Source: Sediminibacterium ginsengisoli (GTDB taxonomy: Bacteria > Bacteroidota > Bacteroidia > Chitinophagales > Chitinophagaceae). From it: DNA of 64,000 bases. The DNA lies in the NCBI RefSeq assembly GCF_900167075.1, contig NZ_FUWH01000001.1, forward strand, positions 310,001-374,000. Reading direction: 5' to 3'. The notes under the pieces were generated by a model. It saw only the letters and a program-made list of their open reading frames with translations, was not told the DNA's origin and made no database searches. Of the stretch, positions 9,844 to 18,300 are shown one piece after another. The position numbers were made by a program, and so were the translations under genes. How positions within the stretch are numbered: the stretch's first letter is position 1; the number at the start of each line of letters is the position of its first letter.

Positions 9844-9851
9844 TATCTTTG
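9844..9851 (+). promoter_or_regulatory. -7 element TATCTTTG for tsaE
   Basis: TATCTTTG fits TAnnTTTG and sits 4 bases before the tsaE ATG, implying a leaderless or near-leaderless transcript. It lies in the divergent gap between the copper ATPase and tsaE. Confidence 0.45.
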
Positions 9852-9855
9852 CATC

Positions 9856-10290
9856 ATGGATGCTATTTTTAACCAGGACGGATTGCGGGAAGTGGCCCGC
9901 TTACTGTGGAAAGAAGGGAAACAAAAAAAAGTATGGGCTTTTCATGCAGGAATGGGGACAGGCAAAACCACTTTTATACATGCGCTTTGCGAAGAGCTGG
10001 GTGTGAAGGACGCCGTAAGCAGCCCCACATTCGCTATCGTAAACGAATATGAAAGTCCGGTGGCGGGGGTTATATTCCATATGGACTGGTACCGGCTCAA
10101 AGACGAAGAAGAAGCCATCCAGGCTGGCATCGAAGACCAGCTGTACAGTGGTAGTCTCTGCCTGGTAGAATGGCCGGAAAAAGCGCCGGGACTGCTGCCC
10201 GACGATACCTTTCATGTGCATATGGAAGCGCTCGATGAAAATACCAGGCGTTTATACACCCTGAAGGAAACAGAAAAAAAGTTAACTTAG
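9856..10290 (+). CDS. tsaE: tRNA t6A biosynthesis ATPase TsaE
   Basis: A 144-residue P-loop protein needed for the threonylcarbamoyl modification of A37 in ANN-decoding tRNAs, working with TsaB and TsaD. Walker A is GMGTGKTT at about residues 32-39, followed by the family block SPTFAIVNEYE and FHMDWYRL, and VEWPEK near the end. The open frame starts at 9793, but ATG 9856 gives the usual N-terminus and is preceded by a -7 element. The alanine dehydrogenase gene follows 46 bases downstream, an arrangement I recall from other Bacteroidota. Confidence 0.93.
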   Translation: MDAIFNQDGLREVARLLWKEGKQKKVWAFHAGMGTGKTTFIHALCEELGVKDAVSSPTFAIVNEYESPVAGVIFHMDWYRLKDEEEAIQAGIEDQLYSGSLCLVEWPEKAPGLLPDDTFHVHMEALDENTRRLYTLKETEKKLT

Positions 10291-10336
10291 CTGCCGTCCT
10301 TAATAAACCTGTACCAAGATATAACCACCTGTTCCC

Positions 10337-11551
10337 ATGGCAACCATTAAACCGTCTATCAGTCCTTCTATCACGTATGGAACATTAGAGGAAGTATTGG
10401 ATGTAAAGCCGCAGGGTGCAAAAATGAATATCGGCATTCCCAAGGAGATCGCTTTCCAGGAGAACCGGATCGCGCTCACGCCGGATGCGGTAGGCGTGCT
10501 GGTGGCAAATGGCAACCAGGTAGCCGTAGAACACAAGGCCGGTGAAGGCAGTAATTATACAGACCAGGATTATGCAGAGGTTGGTGCCAAGATCGTGTAC
10601 GACAGGGCAGATATCTTCAAATGTCCGCTGCTGGTAAAAAGTGCACCTCCGGTAGAAGAGGATATGCCGCTGCTCATGCAAAACCAGACCATCATTTCAC
10701 CGATACATCTTTCCGCACTGAAGAAGGAGTATATAGAGAAGATGATGGAGAAACGCATTACTGCGCTCAGTTTCGAGAATTTCAAGGATGCCAGCGGAAC
10801 TTATCCCATTGTCAGGAGCATGAGCGAGATTGCCGGAAGTGCGGTGATGCTGATCGCAGGTCAGTATCTCAGCAGTTTCAATAAAGGCAAGGGCGTACTG
10901 CTGGGCGGCATCAGTGGCATTCCGCCAACAAAAGTTGTGATTGTAGGCGCAGGTATTGTAGGCGAATTTGCAACCCGTAATGCGCTTGCACTCGGTGCTT
11001 CGGTGAAAGTCTTCGACAATGATGTGTACAGGCTGAAACAGCTTCAGAATAACCTCGGACAACGGATCTGGACCAGCGTACTGGAACCGCGCATCCTGTC
11101 AAAGCAACTGAAAACCTGTGAAGTGGCCGTAGGTGCTTTAAGCAATGAATATGGCCGTGCGCCGGTAGTGGTAACGGAAGAAATGGTGGCAGCGATGCGG
11201 CCGGGTAGCATCATCATAGATGTGGCGATTGATCGCGGCGGTTGTTTCGAGACCAGCGAACTCACCAGTTACGAAACGCCTACCTTCATCAAACACGATG
11301 TGATCCATTACTGTGTACCCAATATCCCAAGCGGATTTGCGCGTACTGCCAGCCAGGCTATCAGTAATGTACTGATGCCACTGATCCTGGAAGTAAGCGA
11401 TGAGGGCGGCCTGGAAGAAATGGTCTGGCATAACTTCAATCTCCGCGAGGGTATTTATATGTTCAAGGGTGCACTCACAGATTTCTATATCAGCCAGAAA
11501 TTCGATCTGAAATACACGGATCTTAACCTGCTCATCGCCAGCCGCAGGTAA
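10337..11551 (+). CDS. ald: Alanine dehydrogenase (Ald/PntA family)
   Basis: A 404-residue NAD-dependent enzyme that interconverts L-alanine with pyruvate and ammonia. After a family-specific ~30-residue N-terminal extension comes IGIPKEIAFQENRIALTP, containing the conserved Arg that binds the carboxylate. The NAD-binding glycine motif GAGIVG spans residues 204-209, followed by acidic DND. Later blocks are IIDVAIDRGGCFETS and the C-terminal CVPNIPSGFARTAS. Alanine dehydrogenase and transhydrogenase alpha are close relatives; the absence of a neighbouring pntB favours the former. Probably co-transcribed with tsaE. Confidence 0.88.
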   Translation: MATIKPSISPSITYGTLEEVLDVKPQGAKMNIGIPKEIAFQENRIALTPDAVGVLVANGNQVAVEHKAGEGSNYTDQDYAEVGAKIVYDRADIFKCPLLVKSAPPVEEDMPLLMQNQTIISPIHLSALKKEYIEKMMEKRITALSFENFKDASGTYPIVRSMSEIAGSAVMLIAGQYLSSFNKGKGVLLGGISGIPPTKVVIVGAGIVGEFATRNALALGASVKVFDNDVYRLKQLQNNLGQRIWTSVLEPRILSKQLKTCEVAVGALSNEYGRAPVVVTEEMVAAMRPGSIIIDVAIDRGGCFETSELTSYETPTFIKHDVIHYCVPNIPSGFARTASQAISNVLMPLILEVSDEGGLEEMVWHNFNLREGIYMFKGALTDFYISQKFDLKYTDLNLLIASRR

Positions 11552-11552
11552 G

Positions 11553-11747
11553 TTATCCTTCTTCCACTTCGTCATTATTTCCCTGGCCGTTTACAACGGA
11601 AGGGTCGGCATTGGTAACCTGCTCGTTTCCGGTTGCAGCGCCAGACTTATCGGGCTTGTCCTCTTTTTGTAATTCCCGTAATACGTTTGTATTGATCGGT
11701 TTTGTTTCTTCGTTGCCGGGGCGTTTGTTTTTCGGATCCTGCATCAT
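11553..11747 (-). CDS. Small hydrophilic acidic protein, unknown function
   Basis: A 64-residue frame starting with tandem ATG codons (MMQDPKNKRPG) and ending NNDEVEEG. It is rich in Asn, Asp, Glu, Lys and Gly with no hydrophobic core, so it is probably disordered. The stop lies one base past the ald stop on the opposite strand, and the frame sits exactly in the gap between ald and the YihY gene. Composition looks protein-like rather than random, but I recognise no family. Confidence 0.5.
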   Translation of the reverse strand: MMQDPKNKRPGNEETKPINTNVLRELQKEDKPDKSGAATGNEQVTNADPSVVNGQGNNDEVEEG

Positions 11748-11827
11748 GTCTTTTATTCACCGCAACAAAAAAATCGTGCCCGCAAATCCGGGCAGCAGAC
11801 GGGAAAAATATAATATCTTGTTGCGCT

Positions 11828-12757
11828 ATGATGCGAAAGCTTGTTTCTTCAATAAAAAAGATCACAATCAGGATGCGGCTGGCGTTGCGCCTTTTCCTGG
11901 CAAATGACCCTTTGCGGCTTGCCGGCGCCACAGCTTTTTTTACCACGTTCGCATTGCCTTTTATCCTGATCATTCTCGCACAGTTACTCAGGGTCTTTTT
12001 CGACAGGCATCAAATCAACCAGCAGCTTTTCGACAATCTCTCCAGTATTATCGGGCTGGAAAGTGCCCAGCAGCTTCGTATTACCGTTCGTGGTTTCCGC
12101 GGACTGGGCATTAACTGGATGGCGATTGCAGGCGGGTCGGTTTTCATGCTCTTCGTATCTACAACCTTATTCCGCGTGATCAAAGATTCCTGCAACCAGA
12201 TCTGGATGATCAGGCAGAAGCCCAGGCAGGGATTTGCCATTGCCATGGGCAGCCGGTTCAGGTCTTTGCTGGTGATCATTTTTACAGGTATTCTTTTCGT
12301 CAGTGGTATGCTGATCGAAAGTTCCCAGGTCTTTCTGGGCGAAGCCATCAATCACCTGTTACCCGGCAGCGGGATGTTCCTGAAAAGACTGATCTCAACA
12401 ATTGTATCCCTGAGCATTGGCGTAGGCTGGTTTGCTGTGGTATTCAGGTATATTCCTGACGGCAGACCCCAATGGCGTGTGGCACTGGCAGGAGCGGTAG
12501 TGACCAGCATACTGTTCAATGCGGCAAAGCTTGTACTCAGACTGTTGCTTGTAGAAAGCAATCTCGATACCATTTTTGGTAAGTCCGGCGCTATCGTACT
12601 GCTGCTGTTATTTGTATTTTATACAGCCATGCTGTTGTATTACGGAGCCGCTTTTACAAGGGTCTGGGCCAACAGCACCGGCCGGCCGATACAGCCGTTG
12701 CCACATGCAACCATCTACCGCTATGCAGATCTCCCGGTAATGCAAAAGGGTGAATAA
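11828..12757 (+). CDS. YihY/BrkB-family inner-membrane protein
   Basis: A 309-residue protein of the YihY family (formerly mis-annotated as ribonuclease BN). Six hydrophobic segments are visible, at about residues 40-60, 105-130, 150-170, 195-215, 225-245 and 260-285. The frame is open from 11702, but the upstream part has poor composition and the tandem ATG at 11828 gives a basic amphipathic N-terminus typical of the family (MMRKLVSSIKK). Molecular function is unknown for the family. Confidence 0.82.
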   Translation: MMRKLVSSIKKITIRMRLALRLFLANDPLRLAGATAFFTTFALPFILIILAQLLRVFFDRHQINQQLFDNLSSIIGLESAQQLRITVRGFRGLGINWMAIAGGSVFMLFVSTTLFRVIKDSCNQIWMIRQKPRQGFAIAMGSRFRSLLVIIFTGILFVSGMLIESSQVFLGEAINHLLPGSGMFLKRLISTIVSLSIGVGWFAVVFRYIPDGRPQWRVALAGAVVTSILFNAAKLVLRLLLVESNLDTIFGKSGAIVLLLLFVFYTAMLLYYGAAFTRVWANSTGRPIQPLPHATIYRYADLPVMQKGE

Positions 12758-12847
12758 GCGCACTTCAACCTCATTCCATAAAATAATCAGGAAAGGCTCA
12801 GGAGAATTATGTAATTTTTAGGATCAGAAAAGAACTAATCTTTTGGT

Positions 12848-13471
12848 ATGTCAGATAAAAACAAATCTACTGCTCACAACGATTCCCGGCGCAATTTTCT
12901 CAGGCAAAGCTCTGCGCTTACAGCACTTGCGATCGCTCCGCAGGCTGTGCTCAAAGCGGCTGAAGGTAAAATGGATGAAAAGATCGCCGGTTATTTTGAA
13001 AAAATGCCGCTGAGCATAGAGGTGAACGGCAAAATGCACCAGCTTTCTGTTGAACCGCGTGTAACATTGCTCGACCTGCTGAGAGAGCAGCTGCACCTCA
13101 CAGGTTCAAAGAAAGGCTGCGATCACGGTCAGTGCGGTGCGTGTACAGTGCATGTAAACGGTTCCCGTATCAACTCCTGCCTCAGTCTCGCCGTAATGAA
13201 TGAAGGTAAAAAGATCACTACCATAGAAGGACTGGCGCAGGGCGACAAACTGCATCCGATGCAGGAAGCATTCATCAAACATGACGGCTTTCAATGCGGC
13301 TATTGTACGCCCGGGCAGATCATGTCGGCTATAGCCTGTATCAAAGAAGGCCATGCCAATTCCGAAGCAGAGATCAGGGAATATATGAGCGGGAATATCT
13401 GCCGCTGCGGCGCATATCCCAACATTGTTGATGCGATTGTGGAAGTAAAAAATGCAGGAGGTAAGTTATGA
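12848..13471 (+). CDS. Molybdenum hydroxylase 2Fe-2S subunit with Tat signal (PaoA-like)
   Basis: A 207-residue electron-transfer subunit of a xanthine dehydrogenase/aldehyde oxidase-type complex. Residues 1-40 carry a twin-arginine signal (SRRNFLRQSS, Arg14/Arg15) followed by a hydrophobic, Ala-rich stretch, so the folded complex is probably exported to the periplasm. The plant-type cluster uses Cys91, Cys96, Cys99 and Cys111; the second cluster uses Cys150, Cys153, Cys185 and Cys187 (CGYCTPGQ and CRCG). It overlaps the FAD subunit by 4 bases and heads a three-gene operon. Confidence 0.93.
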   Translation: MSDKNKSTAHNDSRRNFLRQSSALTALAIAPQAVLKAAEGKMDEKIAGYFEKMPLSIEVNGKMHQLSVEPRVTLLDLLREQLHLTGSKKGCDHGQCGACTVHVNGSRINSCLSLAVMNEGKKITTIEGLAQGDKLHPMQEAFIKHDGFQCGYCTPGQIMSAIACIKEGHANSEAEIREYMSGNICRCGAYPNIVDAIVEVKNAGGKL

Positions 13472-14451
13472 TGAACTTCGAATATGTCCGCGCGTCTACC
13501 GCTGCCGGTGCGGTTTCGATGCTGGCGAAACAAAGCGATGCCGTATTCATTGCAGGTGGCACCAATCTGGTAGACCTGATGAAGCGCGGGGTTGTTTCAC
13601 CTATGCGCCTGATCGACATTAATACATTGCCACTGAAAGAAATAACCCTCAGCGGCAATAAAGTCACTATAGGAGCGCTGGCATTGAACAGTGCTGTGAG
13701 CGAACATCCGCTGGTGATCAAACATTTTCCGTTGCTGTCGTATGCGCTGAAAGCCGGTGCCTCGCAGCAGTTAAGGAATATGGCAACGGTAGGCGGCAAC
13801 ATGATGCAGCGTACGCGCTGTTCCTATTTTTACGATACGGTGATGCCCTGCAACAAAAGAGAGCCGGGTACCGGCTGCGGTGCCATGCAAGGGATCAATC
13901 GTATGCATGCGATATTCGGTTCGTCAGAGAACTGCATAGCCGTACATCCCAGCGACATGTGTGTGGCATTGGCTGCGCTCGATGCATCAGTGATCATCCG
14001 CGGCGCGAAAGGAGACCGTAAGATACTGTTCACAGACTTTCACAGGCTTCCGGGTAATACGCCGGAAAAAGATAATAACCTTCAACCGGGAGAACTGATC
14101 ACGCATGTGGAGATCCCTGTTAATGCTTTTCAGCAGCACGCTTATTATCTCAAGATCAGGGATCGTGCTTCCTATGCATTTGCATTGGTTTCCGTTGCGG
14201 CGGCACTGGAGATGCAGGGAAATAAGATCAGTAAGGCAAGGCTGGCCATGGGCGGTGTTGCACACAAACCGTGGCGACTTACTGAGGCTGAAGCTTTCCT
14301 GAAAGGGAAGGAAGCAACCGAAACAAATTTCAAAGCTGCTGCTGCACTTGCCATGCAAGGTGCAAAAGCATATGAACATAATTCATTCAAACTGCAGATG
14401 GCTCCAAATGCCATTGCAGAAGCGCTGAAAAAAGCGACTTCCAAAGCGTAA
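13468..14451 (+). CDS. Molybdenum hydroxylase FAD-binding subunit (PaoB-like)
   Basis: A 327-residue CO-dehydrogenase-flavoprotein-type subunit. FAD-binding motifs are FIAGGTNLVDLMK near residue 30 and the ATVGGNM stretch near residue 110. An insertion with Cys118, Cys128 and Cys137 (CNKREPGTGCGA) resembles the extra 4Fe-4S site of the E. coli PaoB/YagS group, which separates this enzyme from typical xanthine dehydrogenases. It starts inside the stop of the 2Fe-2S gene (ATGA) and is followed 6 bases later by the catalytic subunit. It has no signal peptide of its own, so it would be exported by hitch-hiking on the Tat signal of its partner. Confidence 0.92.
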   Translation: MMNFEYVRASTAAGAVSMLAKQSDAVFIAGGTNLVDLMKRGVVSPMRLIDINTLPLKEITLSGNKVTIGALALNSAVSEHPLVIKHFPLLSYALKAGASQQLRNMATVGGNMMQRTRCSYFYDTVMPCNKREPGTGCGAMQGINRMHAIFGSSENCIAVHPSDMCVALAALDASVIIRGAKGDRKILFTDFHRLPGNTPEKDNNLQPGELITHVEIPVNAFQQHAYYLKIRDRASYAFALVSVAAALEMQGNKISKARLAMGGVAHKPWRLTEAEAFLKGKEATETNFKAAAALAMQGAKAYEHNSFKLQMAPNAIAEALKKATSKA

Positions 14452-14457
14452 TCTGAT

Positions 14458-16680
14458 ATGGAAAAACAATTCTTCTTTGATGCCGATACTCCTGATCCGG
14501 ACAGGGTTGACGGACGCGCTAAAGTTACCGGATCTGCCAGGTATTTTGCAGAATATACATTGCCGGACATGACGTATGGTGTGCTGGTGACAAGCCCCGT
14601 TACAAAAGGCCGTATCAAAGCGCTTGACACCAAAGCAGCAGAGAAAGCGCCGGGCGTGATTGCGGTTCTGTCGCACCTGAACAAACCATCCGTGCCGGGT
14701 TATGAAGCGCCGCCGGCAGAAGGCAGAGGGCCGGGGATGCGTATATTTTATACCGACAAGATCTATTTCAACGGTCAGCCTGTAGCATTGGTGGTGGCAG
14801 ACAGTTTTGAAAGAGCCACTTATGCTGCAACACTCGTGCGTGCGCAATACGAAAAAGAAGAATTCCGGACTGATTTTGATGCCAACCTGGACAAGGCCGT
14901 AGCACCGCGGGCTCCGGGAGCGGCAGAATATAAAAGGGGAAATATTGATGCATATAAGAATGCAGAAGTGCAGCTTGAATCTGAATATTTCATCCCAACG
15001 GAAATGCATAACCCGATGGAACTGCATGGAATCCTTGCACATTGGGAATCGCCGGAGAAAGTGATAATGTATGCAAAAACACAAGGCGTAAAAGCAACAC
15101 AGCAAACTGTTACCAATCTTTTCAAATTACAGGCGCAGAACGTACAGGTATTTTCAGAATTTGTGGGCGGCGCTTTCGGTATTGCACTGCGTACATGGCC
15201 GCATGAAGTTGCTACCGTAATGGCCGCGAAAATGGTAGGTAAACCAGTGAAGCTTGTACTCACGCGTGAGCAGATGTTTACTATGGTGGGTTATCGTCCG
15301 CAGGCGAAACAGAAACTGGGAATGGGTGCTACTAAAGCCGGTATCCTCACAGGCATTACGCATGAGGCGATTGGCCAGACAGCCACTTATGATGAATTCA
15401 CAGAAGGAATTGTGAACATGACCAAGTTCATGTACGCATGCCCGAACGTCAATACCCGTTACAAAGTATTACCCCTCGATGTATGTGTTCCGATCTGGAT
15501 GCGCGGTCCCGGCGAAGCAACCGGTGCTTTCGCACTGGAGTCTGCGATGGATGAAATGGCATATCGTCTCGGAATTGATCCGGTCGAATTCAGGATCCGT
15601 AATTACGCAGAAACAGATCCGCAGCGTAACCAGCCTTTTTCAAGCAAATATGTAAAAGAAGCTTACCAGATGGGGGCCGACAAAATCGGCTGGTCTAAAA
15701 GGAATCCGGTTCCGGGTTCCATGAAGAACGGGGACTGGCAGGTGGGTTATGGTATGAGTACAGGCGTATTTACTGCCGGCCGCGGTGGTGCTACCGTACG
15801 TGCTGTTATTTCAGACGATGGAATGCTGCTGCTGCAGAGCGCAGTGAGTGATATCGGTCCCGGCACCGGAACGGCCATGGTTAAAATAGCTTCTGACCTG
15901 ATGGGAATGCCTTTTGAGAAGATCAGGTTTGAGCTGGGTAACTCATCATTGCCGCCAGCCCCCAGCCAGGGCGGATCTTCAACTTTATCTACCGTAGGTT
16001 CAGCCGTAAATGATGCTTGTCTGGCTTTGCAGGAACAACTGGCAATACTGGCAGGACAAAAAACCTTTGCAGGCAAAACAAAGCAAGATATTGTTTTCAG
16101 TAATGGTAGGATCGGCTTGAAAAACGAGCCAGCTTCGGCGATCGGCTATGCGGAATTACTTCGTCAGAACAATACGCCGGCAGTGGAAGTAACCAAAGAT
16201 TCCAGGCAGGGGGAAGCTGCCAGGAAATATTCGATCTATTCTTTCTCCATCCATTTTGTGGAAGTGAATGTTCATCCGGCTACAGGCGTTGTGAAAGTAA
16301 CGAAGATCGTTTCTGTAGGTGATGCGGGAACGATTGTCAGCGCTAAAACCGCGGCCAGCCAGATGATCGGCGGCGCTGTAGGCGGTATAGGAATGGCATT
16401 AACGGAAGAAGCGATCATGGATCACAGGTTTGGCCGCTACGTGAATCATAATTTTGCAGATTACCATGTTCCGGTGCATGCAGATGTGCCGCATGTGGAA
16501 TCACTGTTCATCAATAAGCCAGATCCCATCATCAACCCGATGGGTGCAAAGGGTATGGGCGAGATCGCACTGATCGGTTTTTCAGCCGCGGTTGCCAATG
16601 CGGTATTTCATGCAACAGGCAAACGCATCCGTTCATTGCCCATCACGCCGGATAAGATTTTGCAGACCAAAGCGGTATAA
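14458..16680 (+). CDS. Molybdenum hydroxylase catalytic subunit (PaoC-like)
   Basis: A 740-residue molybdopterin-binding subunit. The N-terminal part (about 15-125) is the a/b hammerhead. Cofactor-binding stretches include EFVGGAFG (near 240), RGPGEATGAFALESAMDE (near 350) and GGSSTLSTVGSAV (near 510). The catalytic Glu is Glu702 in KGMGEIALIG. The substrate is not deducible; PaoABC relatives oxidise aromatic aldehydes. No cofactor-insertion chaperone (PaoD/XdhC type) follows, so maturation factors are encoded elsewhere. A short minus-strand gene begins 3 bases downstream. Confidence 0.94.
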   Translation: MEKQFFFDADTPDPDRVDGRAKVTGSARYFAEYTLPDMTYGVLVTSPVTKGRIKALDTKAAEKAPGVIAVLSHLNKPSVPGYEAPPAEGRGPGMRIFYTDKIYFNGQPVALVVADSFERATYAATLVRAQYEKEEFRTDFDANLDKAVAPRAPGAAEYKRGNIDAYKNAEVQLESEYFIPTEMHNPMELHGILAHWESPEKVIMYAKTQGVKATQQTVTNLFKLQAQNVQVFSEFVGGAFGIALRTWPHEVATVMAAKMVGKPVKLVLTREQMFTMVGYRPQAKQKLGMGATKAGILTGITHEAIGQTATYDEFTEGIVNMTKFMYACPNVNTRYKVLPLDVCVPIWMRGPGEATGAFALESAMDEMAYRLGIDPVEFRIRNYAETDPQRNQPFSSKYVKEAYQMGADKIGWSKRNPVPGSMKNGDWQVGYGMSTGVFTAGRGGATVRAVISDDGMLLLQSAVSDIGPGTGTAMVKIASDLMGMPFEKIRFELGNSSLPPAPSQGGSSTLSTVGSAVNDACLALQEQLAILAGQKTFAGKTKQDIVFSNGRIGLKNEPASAIGYAELLRQNNTPAVEVTKDSRQGEAARKYSIYSFSIHFVEVNVHPATGVVKVTKIVSVGDAGTIVSAKTAASQMIGGAVGGIGMALTEEAIMDHRFGRYVNHNFADYHVPVHADVPHVESLFINKPDPIINPMGAKGMGEIALIGFSAAVANAVFHATGKRIRSLPITPDKILQTKAV

Positions 16681-16683
16681 ATA

Positions 16684-16980
16684 CTAGTTGTAAATAACCA
16701 TGTTCAGTGGCTGCACATGACCTGTAAAGGAAAAGGACTCAGGAATAAAAACCCGCTTGCGTACTGTTTCCACCAGCTGGTTAATACTTGCTATGGATGA
16801 AGCTTCATTGTCGTTGATATGTATATGCCAGGTTTCCTCTATTGCATTGAAAAGGTAAGCGATCTCCCAGTCGGTAAGGCCAAGATCTCTTTTCAGGTCG
16901 GCATCTGCTGCAAATGTAACGGGGTGGATATTCAGCTTTTGTCTTAGCAGGTGTTGAATACTGGTAGCAGGTGTTTGCAT
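16684..16980 (-). CDS. Acyl-carrier-protein-like small protein lacking the carrier serine
   Basis: A 98-residue protein (ATG 16980; the frame continues upstream without better support). Residues 10-75 show the ACP helical pattern: ATSIQHLLRQKL, then DADLKRDLGLTDWEIAYLFNAI, then ETWHIHI. In true ACPs the pantetheine Ser follows as DSL; here the position reads TDW, so no phosphopantetheine site is visible. It may be a non-acylated ACP-fold protein or a structural partner. It stands alone between the oxidoreductase operon and the DUF1634 gene. Confidence 0.6.
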   Translation of the reverse strand: MQTPATSIQHLLRQKLNIHPVTFAADADLKRDLGLTDWEIAYLFNAIEETWHIHINDNEASSIASINQLVETVRKRVFIPESFSFTGHVQPLNMVIYN

Positions 16981-17057
16981 TGGTTTAGTTTTTTGCTCTC
17001 TCTCCAAGACCAAAAACACTGCCAAATGTTTATTAACAAGGTGTTAAATTGATTTTG

Positions 17058-17450
17058 TCAGCCTCCAAGCCCGCTGAACATACCGAAAAAAATGATGGCA
17101 GCCACGATCAGGGTGATCGTTACATAGAGATAATCCTTTTCAATAGCGAATGCGATCACAGAAAAGATAATCCGTAAAATAGGTGTTGCGATCAGTACCA
17201 GTACAGCCAGCTGTATAATGGCAGCTCCTTCCAGGCGCATGGCCCCGGCCAGTATTTTTGTAACATGACGGTATTCTGCATCTGTTCCGGTAAATACTTT
17301 ATAATCCGGAATGGTATCATGTTCACGCAGATAAATGATGCCGCCTGCCAGTGCCAGCAGGGCCGAAAGGATCACACCGGTACGCAGGAGCTTGCCGATC
17401 AGCCGCTCCGCGTCTCTTTGTTGTACCGTTTTTACTGGTGAGGTTTCCAT
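17058..17450 (-). CDS. DUF1634 membrane protein
   Basis: A 130-residue protein with three hydrophobic segments at about residues 23-43, 75-95 and 103-125. The sequence fits DUF1634, a family regularly found beside TauE/SafE permeases, and that is the case here (19 bases downstream of the TauE gene). It is the last gene of the minus-strand operon starting with the regulator at 24896. Function is unknown; a small accessory subunit of the exporter is the natural inference. Confidence 0.82.
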   Translation of the reverse strand: METSPVKTVQQRDAERLIGKLLRTGVILSALLALAGGIIYLREHDTIPDYKVFTGTDAEYRHVTKILAGAMRLEGAAIIQLAVLVLIATPILRIIFSVIAFAIEKDYLYVTITLIVAAIIFFGMFSGLGG

Positions 17451-17469
17451 TTTGTTCCTTTTTATAACA

Positions 17470-18300
17470 TTATACTTTTCCCATCATGCCGTTATAGATC
17501 ATTTCAAGCGCCATGATACCGATCACAATACTGAAAAGCAACCTGAGCCATTTTACATCGGCACGTATCAGTATGCGTGTGCCCAGTAATGAACCTGCAA
17601 GAACACCGATAATAACCGGCAATGCCAGTCCGGGTTGTATGTAGCCCCGCTGCAGGTAAACCACTGCTCCTGTTGCTGTAGTGATCCCTACCATGAAATT
17701 GCTGGTGGTAGTGGATACTTTAAAGGGCACCCGCATCATAATATCCATCGCCACCACTTTCACTGCGCCTGAACCAATACCTAGTATGCCCGAAAGAATA
17801 CCGGCAAGCGTCATGATGAGATAACCGCCGCCTACATTTTTCACACCGTAATTCACCACTCCTTCCGGGCTGGGGTAAGAACTGCCGAGTTTCAGTTTTT
17901 CTGCAAAAGCTGAATTGGTACTGATATGCACTACTTTCTTCCGGAGCGACATCAGCGAGGAGAACAACAGTACTAATCCGAACATAATGGCAACAATATG
18001 TGTCGGAATCAGTACAGCGATCACAGCGCCGGCTATTGCCCCGGAGGTTGTAGCAATTTCCAGGAACATACCGATACGGATATTGGTAATGCCTTCCCGG
18101 ATATAAGCCGCCGCTGCACCTGAAGATGTTGCAATAGAAGCGATCAGCGATGCGCCGATCGCATAACGGATATCATAGCCGAAACCAAGTGTAAGTAAAG
18201 GGATCAGTATCACACCACCACCCAGTCCGGTCAGTGAACCAAGCATGCCGGCACAGAAAGCACCGCCGAGAAGGATCAGTGTGAAAACGATTAAACTCAT
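17470..18300 (-). CDS. TauE/SafE-family anion exporter
   Basis: A 276-residue permease with about eight membrane segments and the two internal repeats of the family: GSLTGLGGGVILIPLLTLG near the N-terminus and GILGIGSGAVKVVAM in the second half. Family members move sulfite, sulfoacetate, organosulfonates or related anions across the inner membrane. The start codon overlaps the stop of the RND adaptor gene by 4 bases, which couples it translationally to the efflux operon. The DUF1634 gene follows directly. Confidence 0.9.
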   Translation of the reverse strand: MSLIVFTLILLGGAFCAGMLGSLTGLGGGVILIPLLTLGFGYDIRYAIGASLIASIATSSGAAAAYIREGITNIRIGMFLEIATTSGAIAGAVIAVLIPTHIVAIMFGLVLLFSSLMSLRKKVVHISTNSAFAEKLKLGSSYPSPEGVVNYGVKNVGGGYLIMTLAGILSGILGIGSGAVKVVAMDIMMRVPFKVSTTTSNFMVGITTATGAVVYLQRGYIQPGLALPVIIGVLAGSLLGTRILIRADVKWLRLLFSIVIGIMALEMIYNGMMGKV

